Source of the DNA: CAZJVD01 sp964549505
Lineage (GTDB): Bacteria > Bdellovibrionota > UBA1018 > CAZJVD01
Assembly: GCA_964549505.1 (NCBI GenBank)
Contig: CAZJVD010000005.1
Coordinates: forward strand, 130,266 to 194,265
Direction of reading: 5' to 3'
DNA: 64,000 nt
Shown here: in pieces, positions 62,576-64,000 of the stretch
Layout of the letters: each line of letters begins with the position of its first letter
Position numbering within the stretch: position 1 is the first letter of the stretch
Notes under the pieces: generated by a model
What the model was told of the DNA's origin: nothing
What the model saw: the letters and a program-made list of their open reading frames with translations, nothing else
Database searches by the model: none
Made by a program: the position numbers and the translations under genes

Positions 62576-63184
62576 TTAACGCGTGCGCTTGAAGGTCATC
62601 TCCATCTGCTTGAACTCATCGCCGTCCTCATCCGGGCCCCACATGGTGTAAATCGTGTTCTTCTTATCGACGATTTTCCACTCGGCGCGGTAAGCGCGTG
62701 TCTTGTTCTTGCTCATGGGACAGCTGTATTCGCCGCTGTCTTTCAAGGTGTTGGTTGCGGCGTCGAAGGATCCCGTTCCGTGCATCACGCCCGTTCCCAT
62801 GCTGTCGAGCCAAACCGTATCGTACTTCCCTTTGAGATTATCGTAACCCGTGAGACCGAGCCCATCGAATGGCATTCCCATGGCTTTGCCCTTCGTCTCG
62901 TTTTGCAGAAAACGACCACCTAGGACCATTTTCATTTTGCTCGTTCCGCTCGACTCTTGTGCTGGGGACGTCGGCGTCTCCCACCACTTCGACGTGTACT
63001 TCCAGCTACCCGCCATTCCGGCTAACACAGCATGAGGAGCGCCAGGCGTTGCGTACTCTTTCCACGCCTTCATCATCGCTTCCATTTTAGGATCCGCTTC
63101 GTGCGATGCCTTTTCTTTGATATCAGCAAATGCTGTTCCGACTGCAAATGCGCAGGCGACAGCCAACAGAGTTGTGTGTTTCAT
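62576..63184 (-). CDS. Exported DUF1579 domain-containing protein
   Basis: A 202-residue protein with signal peptide LLAVACAFAVGTAFA. The DUF1579 pattern is clear: LAGMAGSWKYTSKWWETPTS, KMVLGGRFLQNETKG, MPFDGLGLTGYDNLKGKYDT and WLDSMGTGVMHGTGSFD. Probably a periplasmic lipocalin-like beta protein. Function not established. Confidence 0.9.
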   Translation of the reverse strand: MKHTTLLAVACAFAVGTAFADIKEKASHEADPKMEAMMKAWKEYATPGAPHAVLAGMAGSWKYTSKWWETPTSPAQESSGTSKMKMVLGGRFLQNETKGKAMGMPFDGLGLTGYDNLKGKYDTVWLDSMGTGVMHGTGSFDAATNTLKDSGEYSCPMSKNKTRAYRAEWKIVDKKNTIYTMWGPDEDGDEFKQMEMTFKRTR

Positions 63185-63324
63185 GGTGATTCCTTTCTAA
63201 ATTGAGTTTCTAAAACTGTAGCGCACTTTCCGATTCGTGCAATCGGATTGTCGGCGTTTCCAAATCGTGCCGATTCTGTCAAAAATCTTTCACTTTCATC
63301 TCGAACTCGATATATGTTCGCGCT

Positions 63325-64000
63325 ATGAAAATGCTCCAGTATCTTACCGTTTCGGCAACGCTCGGTTTTGCCATGGGTTGCGGCACTGTCGAGATCCCAC
63401 CCGACGAAGTCACCACGGGCGTGGTGACGGCACGCAACCATACGCTGGATCTCAACCATCTCGAGGACACGACTCATAAAATATTTTTGGGTGGCGGTTA
63501 TGCACACACCAGCGCTCTTACGGATTCTGGGCAAATCGCAGAAGGCAGCATGATCTTTGGTGCTTTTGAGTTTGCGGCGACTCCGGAATTCGCCGCTGGG
63601 CTTTTACCGTCTATGGGAGTCGTTCACCGAACACTCGATGAGACCACGGCACGCGGTATCGGAGCTTATGCGCGTGTGAAACTCGCGACGACGGGGAGCC
63701 TGGGCATGTATGTTTTACCGCAGATTTCGTTTGTTTCGAATGCTACCCATGACAAGGGTACGATCTGCGTTGGTTTTACGTGCACGGATAGCACACAAGA
63801 AAGTTACTCAAAGATGAACGCGCTCGCGCTCGGCACCTCCCTCCTGTTTCAATGGGGTCTTGGCGGACGACAATATCTCGGCTTTGCACCGCGGGTGCAC
63901 TACCGCTTCGTGGACATCAACAAGTTTCACCCACGACTTGGTCAGCAGGACAAACGCTTGCGCGCTTGGGACATGGATGCGCAACTCCTTTACGGCGTCG
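63325..64000 (+). CDS. Partial lipoprotein, outer-membrane beta-barrel-like
   Basis: An open frame from ATG 63325 that runs off the right edge (about 225 residues visible). The N-terminus LTVSATLGFAMGCGTVEIPP has a lipobox-like AMGC. The mature part has alternating strands and Gly/aromatic turns (KIFLGGGYAHTSALTDSGQI, SLGMYVLPQISFVSNATHD), as in outer-membrane or surface beta proteins. Family not recognised. Confidence 0.7.
   Translation, partial: MKMLQYLTVSATLGFAMGCGTVEIPPDEVTTGVVTARNHTLDLNHLEDTTHKIFLGGGYAHTSALTDSGQIAEGSMIFGAFEFAATPEFAAGLLPSMGVVHRTLDETTARGIGAYARVKLATTGSLGMYVLPQISFVSNATHDKGTICVGFTCTDSTQESYSKMNALALGTSLLFQWGLGGRQYLGFAPRVHYRFVDINKFHPRLGQQDKRLRAWDMDAQLLYGV

Overview
The window is a chromosomal segment of a Gram-negative bacterium. 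The ExbB/ExbD/TonB system, TonB-dependent receptor, lipoproteins, many signal peptides, the prkA-yeaH-spoVR operon and a TIGR02147 regulator paired with secreted proteins together suggest Bdellovibrionota or a related Oligoflexia/Bdellovibrionia lineage. This assignment is inference from gene content, not from a marker phylogeny. There is no rRNA, tRNA or CRISPR; the only structural RNA seen is tmRNA.

Layout. 1-11 kb: a minus-strand run with a B12-dependent ribonucleotide reductase (nrdJ), then exbB-exbD-tonB, a TonB-dependent receptor and a lipoprotein, preceded by an RluA-type pseudouridine synthase on the other strand. 11-17 kb: a His-rich outer-membrane-type protein, a TIGR02147 regulator, and two tandem paralogous secreted proteins that share a 171-bp identical block. 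17-22 kb: spoVR, yeaH and prkA with 4-bp overlaps. 22-29 kb: pmbA/tldE, a PP2C phosphatase, an M23 peptidase, secA and a small conserved protein. 29.5-29.9 kb: tmRNA (ssrA).

29.9-41.2 kb: an AT-richer accessory region starting exactly at the 3' end of ssrA. It opens with a tyrosine recombinase and contains four copies (R1-R4) of a right-end att-like module: two GGCTA repeats 10 bp apart, then, always exactly 43 bp after the second, a copy of the tmRNA 3'-end core CGTCTCC (CGTCTCT in R4). The modules divide the region into segments of 1.6-3.2 kb with small cargo genes: alpha/beta hydrolase, two BrnT-BrnA pairs, polysaccharide deacetylases, cupin, HigBA (toxin broken by a stop), a Zn-metallopeptidase (one full, one truncated copy) and a DUF4160/ribbon-helix-helix pair. 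Only the first segment encodes an integrase. I read this as serial integration of small elements at ssrA, an integron-like cassette array using non-integron sites; it is the main finding.

41.2-47.4 kb: still rather AT-rich accessory-like genes (response regulator, histidine kinase, S1-type protease, saccharopine-dehydrogenase-like protein, alpha/beta hydrolase, secreted proteins). 47.4-64 kb: core-like genes including a pyrimidine-dimer glycosylase, an exported methyltransferase, a HExxH protein, a universal stress protein, adenine deaminase, a DEAD-box helicase with an attenuator-like leader, an M14 carboxypeptidase, a CHASE3 hybrid kinase plus HPt partner, O6-methylguanine methyltransferase, and an SGNH hydrolase whose ribosome binding site can be sequestered by its own leader.

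Genes that appear to work together: nrdJ with the TonB system (possibly cobalamin import, inferred); the TIGR02147 regulator with its two secreted proteins; PrkA/YeaH/SpoVR as a stress module; hybrid kinase with HPt; and the toxin-antitoxin modules, which may stabilise the ssrA array.
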